From NCBI RefSeq assembly GCF_048595595.1, contig NZ_CP184347.1: a stretch of DNA of 64,000 nt; one strand, given 5' to 3'. The DNA comes from Bacteroides pyogenes_A (GTDB lineage Bacteria > Bacteroidota > Bacteroidia > Bacteroidales > Bacteroidaceae). Below are positions 26,526-33,672 of the stretch, in pieces. The translations under genes were made by a program, and so were the position numbers. The notes under the pieces were generated by a model that saw only the letters and a list, made by a program, of their open reading frames with translations, was not told the origin of the DNA and did no database searches. How positions within the stretch are numbered: the stretch's first letter is position 1; each line of letters begins with the position of its first letter.

Positions 26526-27305
26526 ATGGGCAGATATTTTAGATTCTCTTTGGCCTGCCTTTTGTTTGCATTTATAATAAGTTGCACCTCTTCTGATGAG
26601 GATAAGAAGTTGACTTTTCAATTGGATAAACCTTATAGGGAAATCATGCAAGGCTCTACGCTCCGTGTGTTCATCACGAGTGGCAGTGGAGACTTGCAGA
26701 TAAGCAATTCCAATGCGTTTAAGGACTATGCTAGAATTGCCTATGCGAGAACTCCCGAACAGGCAGGGCATGTAGGTGTTCTTTCAATCCAAGCCCTGCA
26801 AGTGGGAGAATTTCAGGTCTCACTGACCGACAACCTCACAAAGGAAAGACAGCAACTGACCGTTAAAGTCCTCCCGCCTTATCTGTTACTGGAAATTCAC
26901 GAAGGCTCAGACCCTGTATGGTCAATAGGAAGCGGAGTTTCGGGACTTTTCCTTGTCCAGAACGCAGCGCATTCTTTTTATCTGTGCCGTTACGCCCCTA
27001 CCGTATATCGGCATGTCGGGCCTGCCGTTCTCTCGGGGGTATATGAGATTGTCATGAAAGACGGCATTCCGACGAACTTGCGCCTGAAAAGCAAGAAACA
27101 GGGGTTTGTCCGTGATTTCACCCTAACAGTGAAAAATAAGAAAGAGGCTTTGGAAAGGCTTGGGAAATTAGGAAAGCTCGGCCTACTTCCGGATGAAGAG
27201 AAATTCATCTATCCTGTCTTTCTTGACGAGCATGACATGGAAGAGCATATCATGGCGGAAATATCTTATAAGGAAGCAACCTTGCCTGAAAAGGTCATGG
27301 AATGA
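26526..27305 (+). CDS. Lipoprotein of unknown function next to the C10 protease
   Basis: The product is 259 residues from ATG 26526 with lipobox AFIISC (Cys20). Residues about 28-130 look like an Ig-type beta-sandwich (QGSTLRVFITSGSGDLQISN; GEFQVSLTDNLTKERQQLTVKVL). The C-terminal half (about 131-259) has mixed secondary structure with KKEALERLGKLGKLG; I do not recognise it. It follows the protease by 41 bp on the same strand with no separate promoter. Some C10 proteases are encoded beside inhibitors, and that is one hypothesis here, but no inhibitor fold is recognised. A substrate-binding or anchoring partner is equally possible. Confidence 0.75.
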   Translation: MGRYFRFSLACLLFAFIISCTSSDEDKKLTFQLDKPYREIMQGSTLRVFITSGSGDLQISNSNAFKDYARIAYARTPEQAGHVGVLSIQALQVGEFQVSLTDNLTKERQQLTVKVLPPYLLLEIHEGSDPVWSIGSGVSGLFLVQNAAHSFYLCRYAPTVYRHVGPAVLSGVYEIVMKDGIPTNLRLKSKKQGFVRDFTLTVKNKKEALERLGKLGKLGLLPDEEKFIYPVFLDEHDMEEHIMAEISYKEATLPEKVME

Positions 27306-27311
27306 GATGCA

Positions 27312-27372
27312 GAAAACAAGGAGCATGCGGAGACATGGTTACAGCCTGACTCCCTTGCTCCTGTTTTCTTTT
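27312..27372. terminator. Terminator between cargo and mob genes
   Basis: GAAAACAAGGAGC pairs imperfectly with GCTCCTGTTTTC, followed by TTTT on the plus strand. It overlaps the mob stop codon region; the two genes converge here. Confidence 0.5.
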
Positions 27373-28700
27373 GAGGAAAGGATGGACGTCTGTCTGATTT
27401 TCTCCCACTGCCCCTTGAACCATGCGGCAATCGGCACTCTATCCACAAGCAGGTCGAGTATGGTCTTGCCTTCCTTCTCCGTCCTACCCACCTGCAAACG
27501 AACCTTCTCAGCGGCGAACGAACGCCTGTATTCCTCCGACCGCAGTTTTCCCGTAACAACGAGAACTTTGCCTTGCAAGAGTTCGTCCGTGTATTTCTCG
27601 GACAATCCAACCGAACAGCAAAGCCTTTCTATCTTGAGAAACTCGGCAAGCATGGGAAACCACTCCTTCGCCTTGTCGACGATGCGCCTGAGATTGCCGA
27701 TTTCTCGCTGATACTGCTCCGATGCTCGCAATCGCTCTGCGGTGTGGCTGTCTTTCATATTCTGCATATCCATGCGCATCTGCCCAATGTTCTCTTTCAG
27801 TTCCGCCACCTCACCGTGCAACTGCCTGTTCTCGCTTTCGAGCCTGCTCATCTTGTTGCTTCCCAAAAGAGAACCAATTCCGTTGAGTGCTGCGGTGGCA
27901 GTCCTGGCAGCGGAGTTCTTCAGTTCCACCGTCTTTGTCTCCGCCTTGATGCGTGCGAGTTCCTGCTTAGCTTGCTCTGCCTCTGCAATGATTCGACTTG
28001 CCTCTGTCTCTCTTGACAGCAGGGTGGCAATGTTCGCCTGTATGTCCTCGCCCTGCGTGATGAGGCTGCGGTAATACTCGTGTGTGGAGAGGTGCTTGGC
28101 GAGAGACCCTCTTACACCTCTTTTCAGCCCGTACTTCTCCATGTGTTCGGCGTAGGTGTCCTGATACCTGATAAGGCTGGCACGGCTCATCACTTCATCT
28201 GCACACAGGCGTGGGGCAGGTGCTTTTACCTTGTACTTGCGCTTCACATTTTCTTCCTTTTTCTGCTTCCTACGTTCTCCCTGTACTATCGGCACGATAG
28301 TGGCATGGATATGCGGTGTTTCCTCGTCCATGTGCAAGACTGCTGAAACAAGATTATCTGCTCCATAGGTTTCCCTCAACCATTTTACATTGTCCGCACA
28401 CCACTCATCGAGTTTGCCCTCACCCTCCACGCGTGCCATGTCCTCGTGTGTGCCGCTCAATACAATTCGTATTGCCTGCACTTGGTTCTTTCCAATCTTA
28501 CGTTTCAGTCCCGCCGTGTCAAGGCGGTGGCGTATGGCTAACGTGCGGTTGCACACGCCGTCGGGAAACATTATTAACTCACGGTTTAGATGCGTCCTCG
28601 TTGGGTCTGTGTTCTTTGGCACAATGGTGCGCTCGATATGTGCCGACATTCCGCTGTCAGCTCCCTTTGCCTTTTCCAAATGCAATACACAATATCCCAT
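27339..28700 (-). CDS. MobV/Pre-family relaxase
   Basis: The 453-residue relaxase nicks DNA at oriT to start mobilization. The N-terminal domain (1-200) has the family motifs HIERTIVPKNTDPTRTHLN and the metal-binding HMDEETPHIHATIVPI (near 120-140). Residues about 225-350 form a long coiled coil rich in Glu, Lys and Arg. The start MGYCVLHLEKAKG is typical. It is the last gene of the leftward mobility set, with the likely oriT directly upstream. Confidence 0.92.
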   Translation of the reverse strand: MGYCVLHLEKAKGADSGMSAHIERTIVPKNTDPTRTHLNRELIMFPDGVCNRTLAIRHRLDTAGLKRKIGKNQVQAIRIVLSGTHEDMARVEGEGKLDEWCADNVKWLRETYGADNLVSAVLHMDEETPHIHATIVPIVQGERRKQKKEENVKRKYKVKAPAPRLCADEVMSRASLIRYQDTYAEHMEKYGLKRGVRGSLAKHLSTHEYYRSLITQGEDIQANIATLLSRETEASRIIAEAEQAKQELARIKAETKTVELKNSAARTATAALNGIGSLLGSNKMSRLESENRQLHGEVAELKENIGQMRMDMQNMKDSHTAERLRASEQYQREIGNLRRIVDKAKEWFPMLAEFLKIERLCCSVGLSEKYTDELLQGKVLVVTGKLRSEEYRRSFAAEKVRLQVGRTEKEGKTILDLLVDRVPIAAWFKGQWEKIRQTSILSSKENRSKGVRL

Positions 28701-28794
28701 GATGTTATCGTTTTATAGTTGTCGTCTTTTGTCTTTTATATTCCTGATTTTATCGGTGAGAAGAAAAATGAAATGTGTTTCGGCTTGCCCGTTC

Positions 28795-28910
28795 CTTCAT
28801 GCCGACAGGCTCGGCAGGGGTGTCCAGAGGGGTGCAACCCTGTTGGCTTATTGGAGGATTTTTAGCGGACACGGAGTGAAGCGTTAAGAAAATCCCCTAA
28901 TAAGCTACGG
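28795..28910. other. Probable oriT region upstream of mob
   Basis: Three inverted repeats cluster here: GCCGA/TCGGC at 28802-28816, AGGGG/ACCCT around 28829-28842, and 17-nt arms at 28847-28863 and 28889-28905 matching at 15 of 17 positions. MobV relaxases normally act at structured sites just upstream of their own gene. The nick site is not identified. Confidence 0.5.
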
Positions 28911-29313
28911 TATTTTCTCTTTTGAAAATATCCGTACCGTGCTTACCACGTGGGCATTTGCCCCTGCCACTTCTTTCCCTTATAACCTGAAGTCCCCACG
29001 GTTTCTCCATCGGTGCTGCCGATTGGACTTGTTTCTCCGAAGGCATACTTGGACTGCACCCGAATATCTGAATACCCTGCATGCTTGGAAATACAGAATG
29101 CACGGCTTGCCGTGACTGCCTTTTTCTGTTGCTTATATCAGCGTGTCTTGCCTGTTCCGTTTCAGCCTGTAATGCCACTGCCGTTTCCCACCGAAGTCGG
29201 AGTGATGAAAATTCTGATGAATTGATGAATGTCGTTCCAATAATCTGGAAATCAACAGAATATGCTTTCATCATGCCCTCATCAAGCCGCTTGTCAAAGT
29301 GGAGTTTCATCAT
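28897..29313 (-). CDS. Small hypothetical protein of the mobilization module
   Basis: A 138-codon frame starting MMKLHFDKRLDEGMMK, 11 bp after the helicase-like gene and on its strand. It is basic (many Arg, Lys) with RLRWETAVALQAETEQARHAD likely helical. Its last codons run into the oriT inverted repeat. I do not recognise the family. In related elements this place often holds a primase or accessory mobilization gene, but no CHC2 zinc finger is seen. Reality as a gene rests on position and strand only. Confidence 0.45.
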   Translation of the reverse strand: MMKLHFDKRLDEGMMKAYSVDFQIIGTTFINSSEFSSLRLRWETAVALQAETEQARHADISNRKRQSRQAVHSVFPSMQGIQIFGCSPSMPSEKQVQSAAPMEKPWGLQVIRERSGRGKCPRGKHGTDIFKRENTVAY

Positions 29314-29324
29314 TTCCGATTCCT

Positions 29325-30572
29325 CTATCCCTGCATTTCCTCCAACTGCTTCCTGCCGATGGTGTAGAAACGCCCCGTGCGCCTAATCTCCGTATATGGG
29401 CGCATGTTGTCATAGCTCGGCTGGCAGGTCGTATAGGTGAGCGTGTTTTCGGCAGGAGTGAGTTTCCATATATCCTGCACGATACGCCTTACCTGCGTCC
29501 TGTCCGTCCTGCAGCCTGCGCAGTTCAGCAGAAGGAGCATGTCGTTGATGCAGAAGGAGAAAGCGTCCGCTTTCATGCAGTCCATGACTTCAAGGCAGGT
29601 TTCCGCCATCTCCACTTCCGTCCTGTTGCGGTTGCTCCGTATAATCCTGATCAGGGCTTGCGTGTGGATGAGTTCGGGACTGAACCACATACGGCTCTCT
29701 TTCTTCGTGGAGAGCGTGCGGTGCTGGAGAAAATAGAGGAAGGCGGGTATTTCCTCCTTTACCCTTTGCAGGAAGTCCGTGTCATCCTTTTCTATCCTCC
29801 CCACCTTCCTCACCCAATAGCGTGTCTCTCCTGTGTCGATTATGACGGGCAGACGTTCGTTGTTGGAGCATAGTACGAACTTGGCGAAGAATGAAATCTC
29901 GTCCCTGTCCTTGCCCTTCGCCTCCACCTTGTAGGAAAGGGTGGTGCTGAGGTTCTTGAGCCGCTCGCTGTCCTCCCTGCGGTCGAGAAGCACCTCGTCC
30001 ACGAGGATGAGCAGTTTCCCTGCCCAGTCCGAGTTGAACTGACTTCGGAAGTCCTCGTTGGTGTTGAAGGTTACATTGCCGCCGAATAGGGCTTTGAGGA
30101 AGTTGAGGAATGTGCTCTTGCCCGTGTTGCGTTCCTCTGATACGAGCAGCAGGATGGGCAGTTTCTCTATGGGATGCAGGTAGAGCAGTTGCAGGTAGTC
30201 CATGCCAAGTTCGTACTGCTCCCCGAAGATGTGCCTTGCCAATGCCTTGATATGGGGGAACACGCCTTGCTTCGGCTGATGTCCCGTCGGCTCGTAGAGG
30301 TTGAGGAAACTGCCTACTACGGGCTGATAATTCACATGGTCGGGGACGGTACAGAAACCGTCATACTTCGGGACGGTCGCCAAATAGTCCCTGCCGTAGT
30401 CCTGACGGAGCGTCTCGTTGTTCCATACGATGCGCTTCCTTACAAAACCACCTCCGATGAGAGGCATGTCTGCAAGTTTGTAGAGCGTTGTGCCCACACG
30501 GACGAAAGCCCCGTCCTTTTTTCTTTTTTCGGGCATATCTTCCAGCAGCCCGTCATTGTTTTTCTTATCCAT
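29325..30572 (-). CDS. Primase/helicase-like P-loop ATPase (VirE/DUF5906 type)
   Basis: The product is 415 residues from MDKKNNDGLL, with AAGAAAGAA just upstream; an 11-codon longer start exists. The ATPase core lies at about 150-300, with Walker A SEERNTGKSTFLNFL and Walker B LLILVDEVLL, followed by the sensor-like FVLCSNNERLPVII. This is the superfamily 3-like helicase fold of virus- and island-encoded primase-helicases. It probably helps the excised element replicate. The N-terminus lacks a recognisable primase domain. Confidence 0.82.
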   Translation of the reverse strand: MDKKNNDGLLEDMPEKRKKDGAFVRVGTTLYKLADMPLIGGGFVRKRIVWNNETLRQDYGRDYLATVPKYDGFCTVPDHVNYQPVVGSFLNLYEPTGHQPKQGVFPHIKALARHIFGEQYELGMDYLQLLYLHPIEKLPILLLVSEERNTGKSTFLNFLKALFGGNVTFNTNEDFRSQFNSDWAGKLLILVDEVLLDRREDSERLKNLSTTLSYKVEAKGKDRDEISFFAKFVLCSNNERLPVIIDTGETRYWVRKVGRIEKDDTDFLQRVKEEIPAFLYFLQHRTLSTKKESRMWFSPELIHTQALIRIIRSNRNRTEVEMAETCLEVMDCMKADAFSFCINDMLLLLNCAGCRTDRTQVRRIVQDIWKLTPAENTLTYTTCQPSYDNMRPYTEIRRTGRFYTIGRKQLEEMQG

Positions 30573-30980
30573 TTCTTTCTTGCTTAAATGATTGATATAT
30601 AGCATCGTGCAAAGTTACGGACATCGTTCCGAAAACTACTTGTGAAGAATGGCGCGGAACGGTGAAAGAAAAACGGAACGGAATAAAAACAGGGGAAGCT
30701 GGGAGGTGCAGAGCAAGATTTGAGGGAATAGGAGGATAATTTGGTAGGATTTGTCGAGGGTTGCTGAAAAAGGGAAAATCCCTTTTTCTTTCATCGTTCG
30801 CAAGCGTCTGATGATATGTTGATGAACCTGCAATCGCTTGATATTCAATCATATTATATCAATATTCATCAATTCATCAAAATAAAAGAAGTTGTGTTCG
30901 GTATGTTTTTCTTTTCCCGGCAGTCCTATACGACTCGTTCCTGACTATTATCCCTGCCCTTCAACCACCCAAAAAGAAAA

Positions 30981-31014
30981 AGGTTTATCCCCTTGTGTCG
31001 ATGGGGATAAACCT
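30981..31014 (-). terminator. Terminator after the RhuM-like gene
   Basis: AGGTTTATCCCC (30981-30992) is the exact inverse of 31003-31014. On the minus strand the stem is followed by TTTTTCTTTTT. The rest of 30605-30980 shows no gene; the helicase-like gene must start from its own promoter here. Confidence 0.75.
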
Positions 31015-31037
31015 CTATAAACCTCTGTCAAGGTGTT

Positions 31038-31427
31038 TCAGCAGGGACTGCCTGCCCGTGCAGGAAGGAGCATGACAAACCTTTCGTGCCGTTCGGTCAG
31101 CATTGCGACGACATGCTTCCGAAGCCTTTTTGCCCTTTGCGACTTGATGCGGAACGCAAGGGCTATGACCATTTCAAGGCTGTACGCATCAAGCCAGTGC
31201 CCCTCCGCTATCTTGATGTTCCTCTCTGCCGTGCAGGGATGCAGCAGCCCAGACTTGTATATTTCCTTGACCTGCGTGCGGATAGTATGCCCGAACACGC
31301 CAAACAGGTCGGCAATCTCATACTCGCCCATCCATATTTCCCTTTTGGGTACGGTGATGTTCCCGTGTTCGTCCATCGTGATTATCCGACGGGCATTGCC
31401 GTTTATGTCTTCTCCTTCCATTGTCAT
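31038..31427 (-). CDS. RhuM-like DNA-binding protein
   Basis: The product is 129 residues from ATG 31427. IWMGEYEIADLFGVFGHTI and TQVKEIYKSGLL form the winged-helix-like N-terminal pattern of RhuM virulence-associated proteins, and YSLEMVIALAFRIKSQRAKR is the second RhuM signature. The longer catalytic-like half of RhuM is absent. Its ATG overlaps the integrase stop (ATGA), so translation is coupled. In this position many elements carry an excisionase or regulator, so a role in excision control is inferred only. Confidence 0.72.
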   Translation of the reverse strand: MTMEGEDINGNARRIITMDEHGNITVPKREIWMGEYEIADLFGVFGHTIRTQVKEIYKSGLLHPCTAERNIKIAEGHWLDAYSLEMVIALAFRIKSQRAKRLRKHVVAMLTERHERFVMLLPARAGSPC

Positions 31428-32647
31428 GCCATTTTGATTTTGCCGAATGATGCGTTGAGCTTGCTGCCGAGCATGGAGAGGTCGGTGTTGAGTTTCTCGG
31501 TGGTTATTTTCGCATAGAGTTGCGTGGTTACGATGTTCGTGTGTCCGAGTACGCGGCTCACGCTCTCGATGGGCATGCCCTTGCTGAGTGCCAATGTCGC
31601 AAAGCCGTGCCTTGCGCAGTGGAAGGAAATGTCCTTTGTGATGCCGCACTCGCTCATGACCTTCTTGAGCCTCTTGCAGACCGTCCAGTAGTTGATGTCC
31701 CCGAATATAGAGTTGTCCTTCTGGAACGGTCTGTATCTGTCAATGATTTGCAGGGGGACATCAAGCAGTTTCACTTGGAACGGAATATGCGTCTTGTGTC
31801 TTTTCGCAACTATCCACTTCTCGCCGTTCACCTCCACTATCTCATCGGTGGTGAGTTCCTTCAAGTCCACGAACGAAAGGGCGGTGAAGGAGGCGAAGAC
31901 GAACAAGTCACGCACGAAGGCGGAGTGGCTGTCGGCAAACTCGTGCGACATCAGCGTCTTCAGCTCGTCCTCCGTAAGGAACTCACGCTCCTTCGTGTTC
32001 GGACTGACATGGAACTGAGCAAACGGATTTCTGGGTATCTTGCCGTTGAAGTGCGCACGCATCACCACGCCCTTGAGCCACATGCAGTTCAGCCAGATAG
32101 TGGCGTTCCTGTTTCCTTTCACCGTGCTGAGGTACACGGCGAAGTCCCTGATGAAGTCGGGGGTGAGTTCGAGCATCGACATATCGCTGCGGTTGTACTT
32201 GTAGCGGATAAACTTTTCCGTGTTGTTCCTTGCCCTGAGCATCACCTTGTATGTTCCCATGCTCCTGTCCTTGCCTACACGCTTGAGTAGGGAGGCGCAG
32301 TCCCTGTCAAAGGATTTGAGCAGGGTGTCGTACTCGCTGCCCAGCCCCTGATAGGCATTGCGCACCATCTCTGCCGTGACGAACGCCTCACGGTCGGAAA
32401 GCCGTTGGTAGTACTTGATGATTTGCGCCTTGATGTTGTCGAGCGAGAGATTGGTGGCGATGGCTTCCTTGCTCTTGCCTTTAGCCCTGTTGCCCTTCAC
32501 GTCCCAAAGTTCCTTCGGAATGGTGCGCTTGCAGCTGAACTGTGCCACCGTGCCGTTGATTGTAACACGTCCCATGATGGGGACGATACCGTTTTTCTCC
32601 TTGCTGCCGTTCACATAGAACAGCACCTTGAATGTGCTTCTTGCCAT
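31424..32647 (-). CDS. Tyrosine recombinase (DOT-like integrase)
   Basis: The 407-residue integrase has an N-terminal arm-binding domain (1-100), a core-binding domain (about 105-215) and a catalytic domain (about 220-400). Catalytic residues are Lys285 (AKRHKT), His343 and Arg346 (HCARHGFATL), His369 (LGHTN) and Tyr378 (TTQLYAKI). At the place of the first catalytic Arg it has Ser258 (FTALSFVDLK), as known for the CTnDOT integrase. It lies near the right end of the element and reads inward. The core TAACTTTG at both ends fits this family. Confidence 0.93.
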   Translation of the reverse strand: MARSTFKVLFYVNGSKEKNGIVPIMGRVTINGTVAQFSCKRTIPKELWDVKGNRAKGKSKEAIATNLSLDNIKAQIIKYYQRLSDREAFVTAEMVRNAYQGLGSEYDTLLKSFDRDCASLLKRVGKDRSMGTYKVMLRARNNTEKFIRYKYNRSDMSMLELTPDFIRDFAVYLSTVKGNRNATIWLNCMWLKGVVMRAHFNGKIPRNPFAQFHVSPNTKEREFLTEDELKTLMSHEFADSHSAFVRDLFVFASFTALSFVDLKELTTDEIVEVNGEKWIVAKRHKTHIPFQVKLLDVPLQIIDRYRPFQKDNSIFGDINYWTVCKRLKKVMSECGITKDISFHCARHGFATLALSKGMPIESVSRVLGHTNIVTTQLYAKITTEKLNTDLSMLGSKLNASFGKIKMA

Positions 32648-32785
32648 TGCCTTTTCTTTTTGGTTGCAAAATTAAACATGAAAGAGCCTAACTCTGCTAT
32701 GCAAAATATGGAGCAATGAAGCAACAGCAACGGATGCACGAAAAATCGCAGTTTTTCTCCTTTTGGGTGGAGGCGGTTACCCTGC

Positions 32786-32802
32786 TTTCGGGTAACGATT
32801 TG
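32786..32802. repeat. Right subterminal 17-bp direct repeat
   Basis: Identical to 24865-24881. Here it also makes a hairpin with GGTTACCC at 32775-32782. It lies upstream of the integrase start, so it could also take part in integrase regulation. No gene lies between 32648 and 32945. Confidence 0.6.
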
Positions 32803-32945
32803 AAAACCTTTCTGTCGCAATAATCCGCATATTACTGCCTCGTTGCAGTTGACGGATTTTCTGCGGCTTGCGCCGTATATCCTTAATAATCAAGCCCAAT
32901 TGCGTTAAACTGCTGATTTTATGCAAATATTACAGCGATTTTCTG

Positions 32946-32953
32946 TAACTTTG
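32946..32953. repeat. Right core site of the 8.1-kb element
   Basis: TAACTTTG in context GTAACTTTGT. See the left core at 24805-24812. Confidence 0.75.
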
Positions 32954-32967
32954 TCTTCGGTGATCAT
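32946..32967 (-). pseudogene. First codons of the split IS982 transposase
   Basis: ATG at 32967-32965 begins MITEDKV, which runs into the core TAACTTTG. Joined to the codons ending at 24804 it reads MITEDKVIEIFCMADDFC without a frameshift. Read straight on into the element the frame soon stops. Upstream, TAACTTTA resembles a -7 box of the IS promoter. Confidence 0.75.
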
Positions 32968-33190
32968 AGCGATTTTTGTTTGTAATCCTTTGTTTTTTAG
33001 TACTATAAAGTTACAACAAATTTCGCTAATCGCCAAATTTATAAGCACTTACAATTCTTCGAACTCACGTTAAATTAGCAATCTCTATTAAATATACGTT
33101 TTAACCCTTATTCAAAAGCATGTTATGAAAGCCAAAAGGTGTAATATACCAACAAAAGTTATCACAGGGATAAAAAAGATAAACAAAAGA

Positions 33191-33568
33191 ATGAACATTG
33201 CAGGATACTGCCTTTTACTGTTGATAGGAGGAATGGGATGCCAAAACAAAAAGCAACACAGTAAGGATTATGAGGAATTACTGATTGGCAGTTGGAAATA
33301 TAGTGAAATAAACAACGGTGTAACTTGTACAGTAACATTCCATCCGGACCATCGATTGACCCAATACTTTGAATTTCAACACGGAGGAGGGAAAGCACGT
33401 CCGGGAGAATGGAATGTGAACGGCGACACACTTTTTATAAATGAAAAAACGGGAGAATCGTCTTTATTGTTCGAAGTACTTAACGACTCCGTAATGATGC
33501 TACTGACGCATGACTCCATACCTGTTGTCTTCGAACGGATTACCGAAGGCCTGCCGGTAAAGCAATAA
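33191..33568 (+). CDS. Small lipocalin-like lipoprotein
   Basis: The product is 125 residues from ATG 33191 (MNIAGYCLLLLIGGMGC), with lipobox GGMGC at Cys17. The body reads LIGSWKYSEINNGVTCTVTFHPD and GEWNVNGDTLFI, the pattern of lipocalin-like/DUF proteins that start with a GxW strand. An upstream in-frame ATG (33125) would add 22 charged residues before the signal, so the internal start is preferred. Function unknown. It converges on the PUL and shares its terminator. Confidence 0.75.
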   Translation: MNIAGYCLLLLIGGMGCQNKKQHSKDYEELLIGSWKYSEINNGVTCTVTFHPDHRLTQYFEFQHGGGKARPGEWNVNGDTLFINEKTGESSLLFEVLNDSVMMLLTHDSIPVVFERITEGLPVKQ

Positions 33569-33592
33569 AAGAATAGAATGCCCGCTGAAAAG

Positions 33593-33623
33593 GAAAGAGT
33601 CCGGTATTGCACCGGACTCTTTC
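33593..33623. terminator. Terminator shared by the lipoprotein gene and the PUL
   Basis: GAAAGAGTCCGGT (33593-33605) is the exact inverse of ACCGGACTCTTTC (33611-33623) around a 5-nt loop. Confidence 0.8.
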
Positions 33624-33672
33624 TCAAAAAACAGTTACTAATTTACTGTCCAACTTTTAGGGTACAGTTTAA

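Larger units (their letters stand above)
24805..32953. mobile_element. 8.1-kb mobilizable element with DOT-like integrase
   Basis: The element lies between TAACTTTG cores 8141 bp apart, inside the IS982 transposase gene. Leftward genes from the right end are integrase, RhuM-like protein, helicase-like ATPase, a small unknown and the MobV relaxase. Rightward cargo at the left end is a C10 protease and a lipoprotein. There are no conjugation (Tra) genes, so transfer would need a helper. Subterminal 17-bp direct repeats (24865-24881, 32786-32802) may be integrase arm sites. The cargo is more AT-rich than the mobility genes, suggesting separate origins. Confidence 0.8.
23903..33071 (-). mobile_element. 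IS982-family insertion sequence, split by a second element
   Basis: Left end AACGTGAGTTCGACGAATT (23903-23921) and the inverse of right end 33053-33071 agree at 18 of 19 positions. AAATT occurs directly outside both ends (23898-23902 and 33072-33076) as a possible 5-bp target duplication. Subtracting the inserted element leaves 1028 bp, normal for an IS982 member with a 301-codon transposase. The transposase pieces at 23921-24812 and 32946-32967 join in frame. Family assignment rests on the transposase sequence. Confidence 0.8.

Noticed and set aside
24865..32802. The 17-bp direct repeats as the attachment core of the element
   Set aside because: Joining at these repeats does not rebuild the transposase, while joining at the TAACTTTG copies does so exactly.
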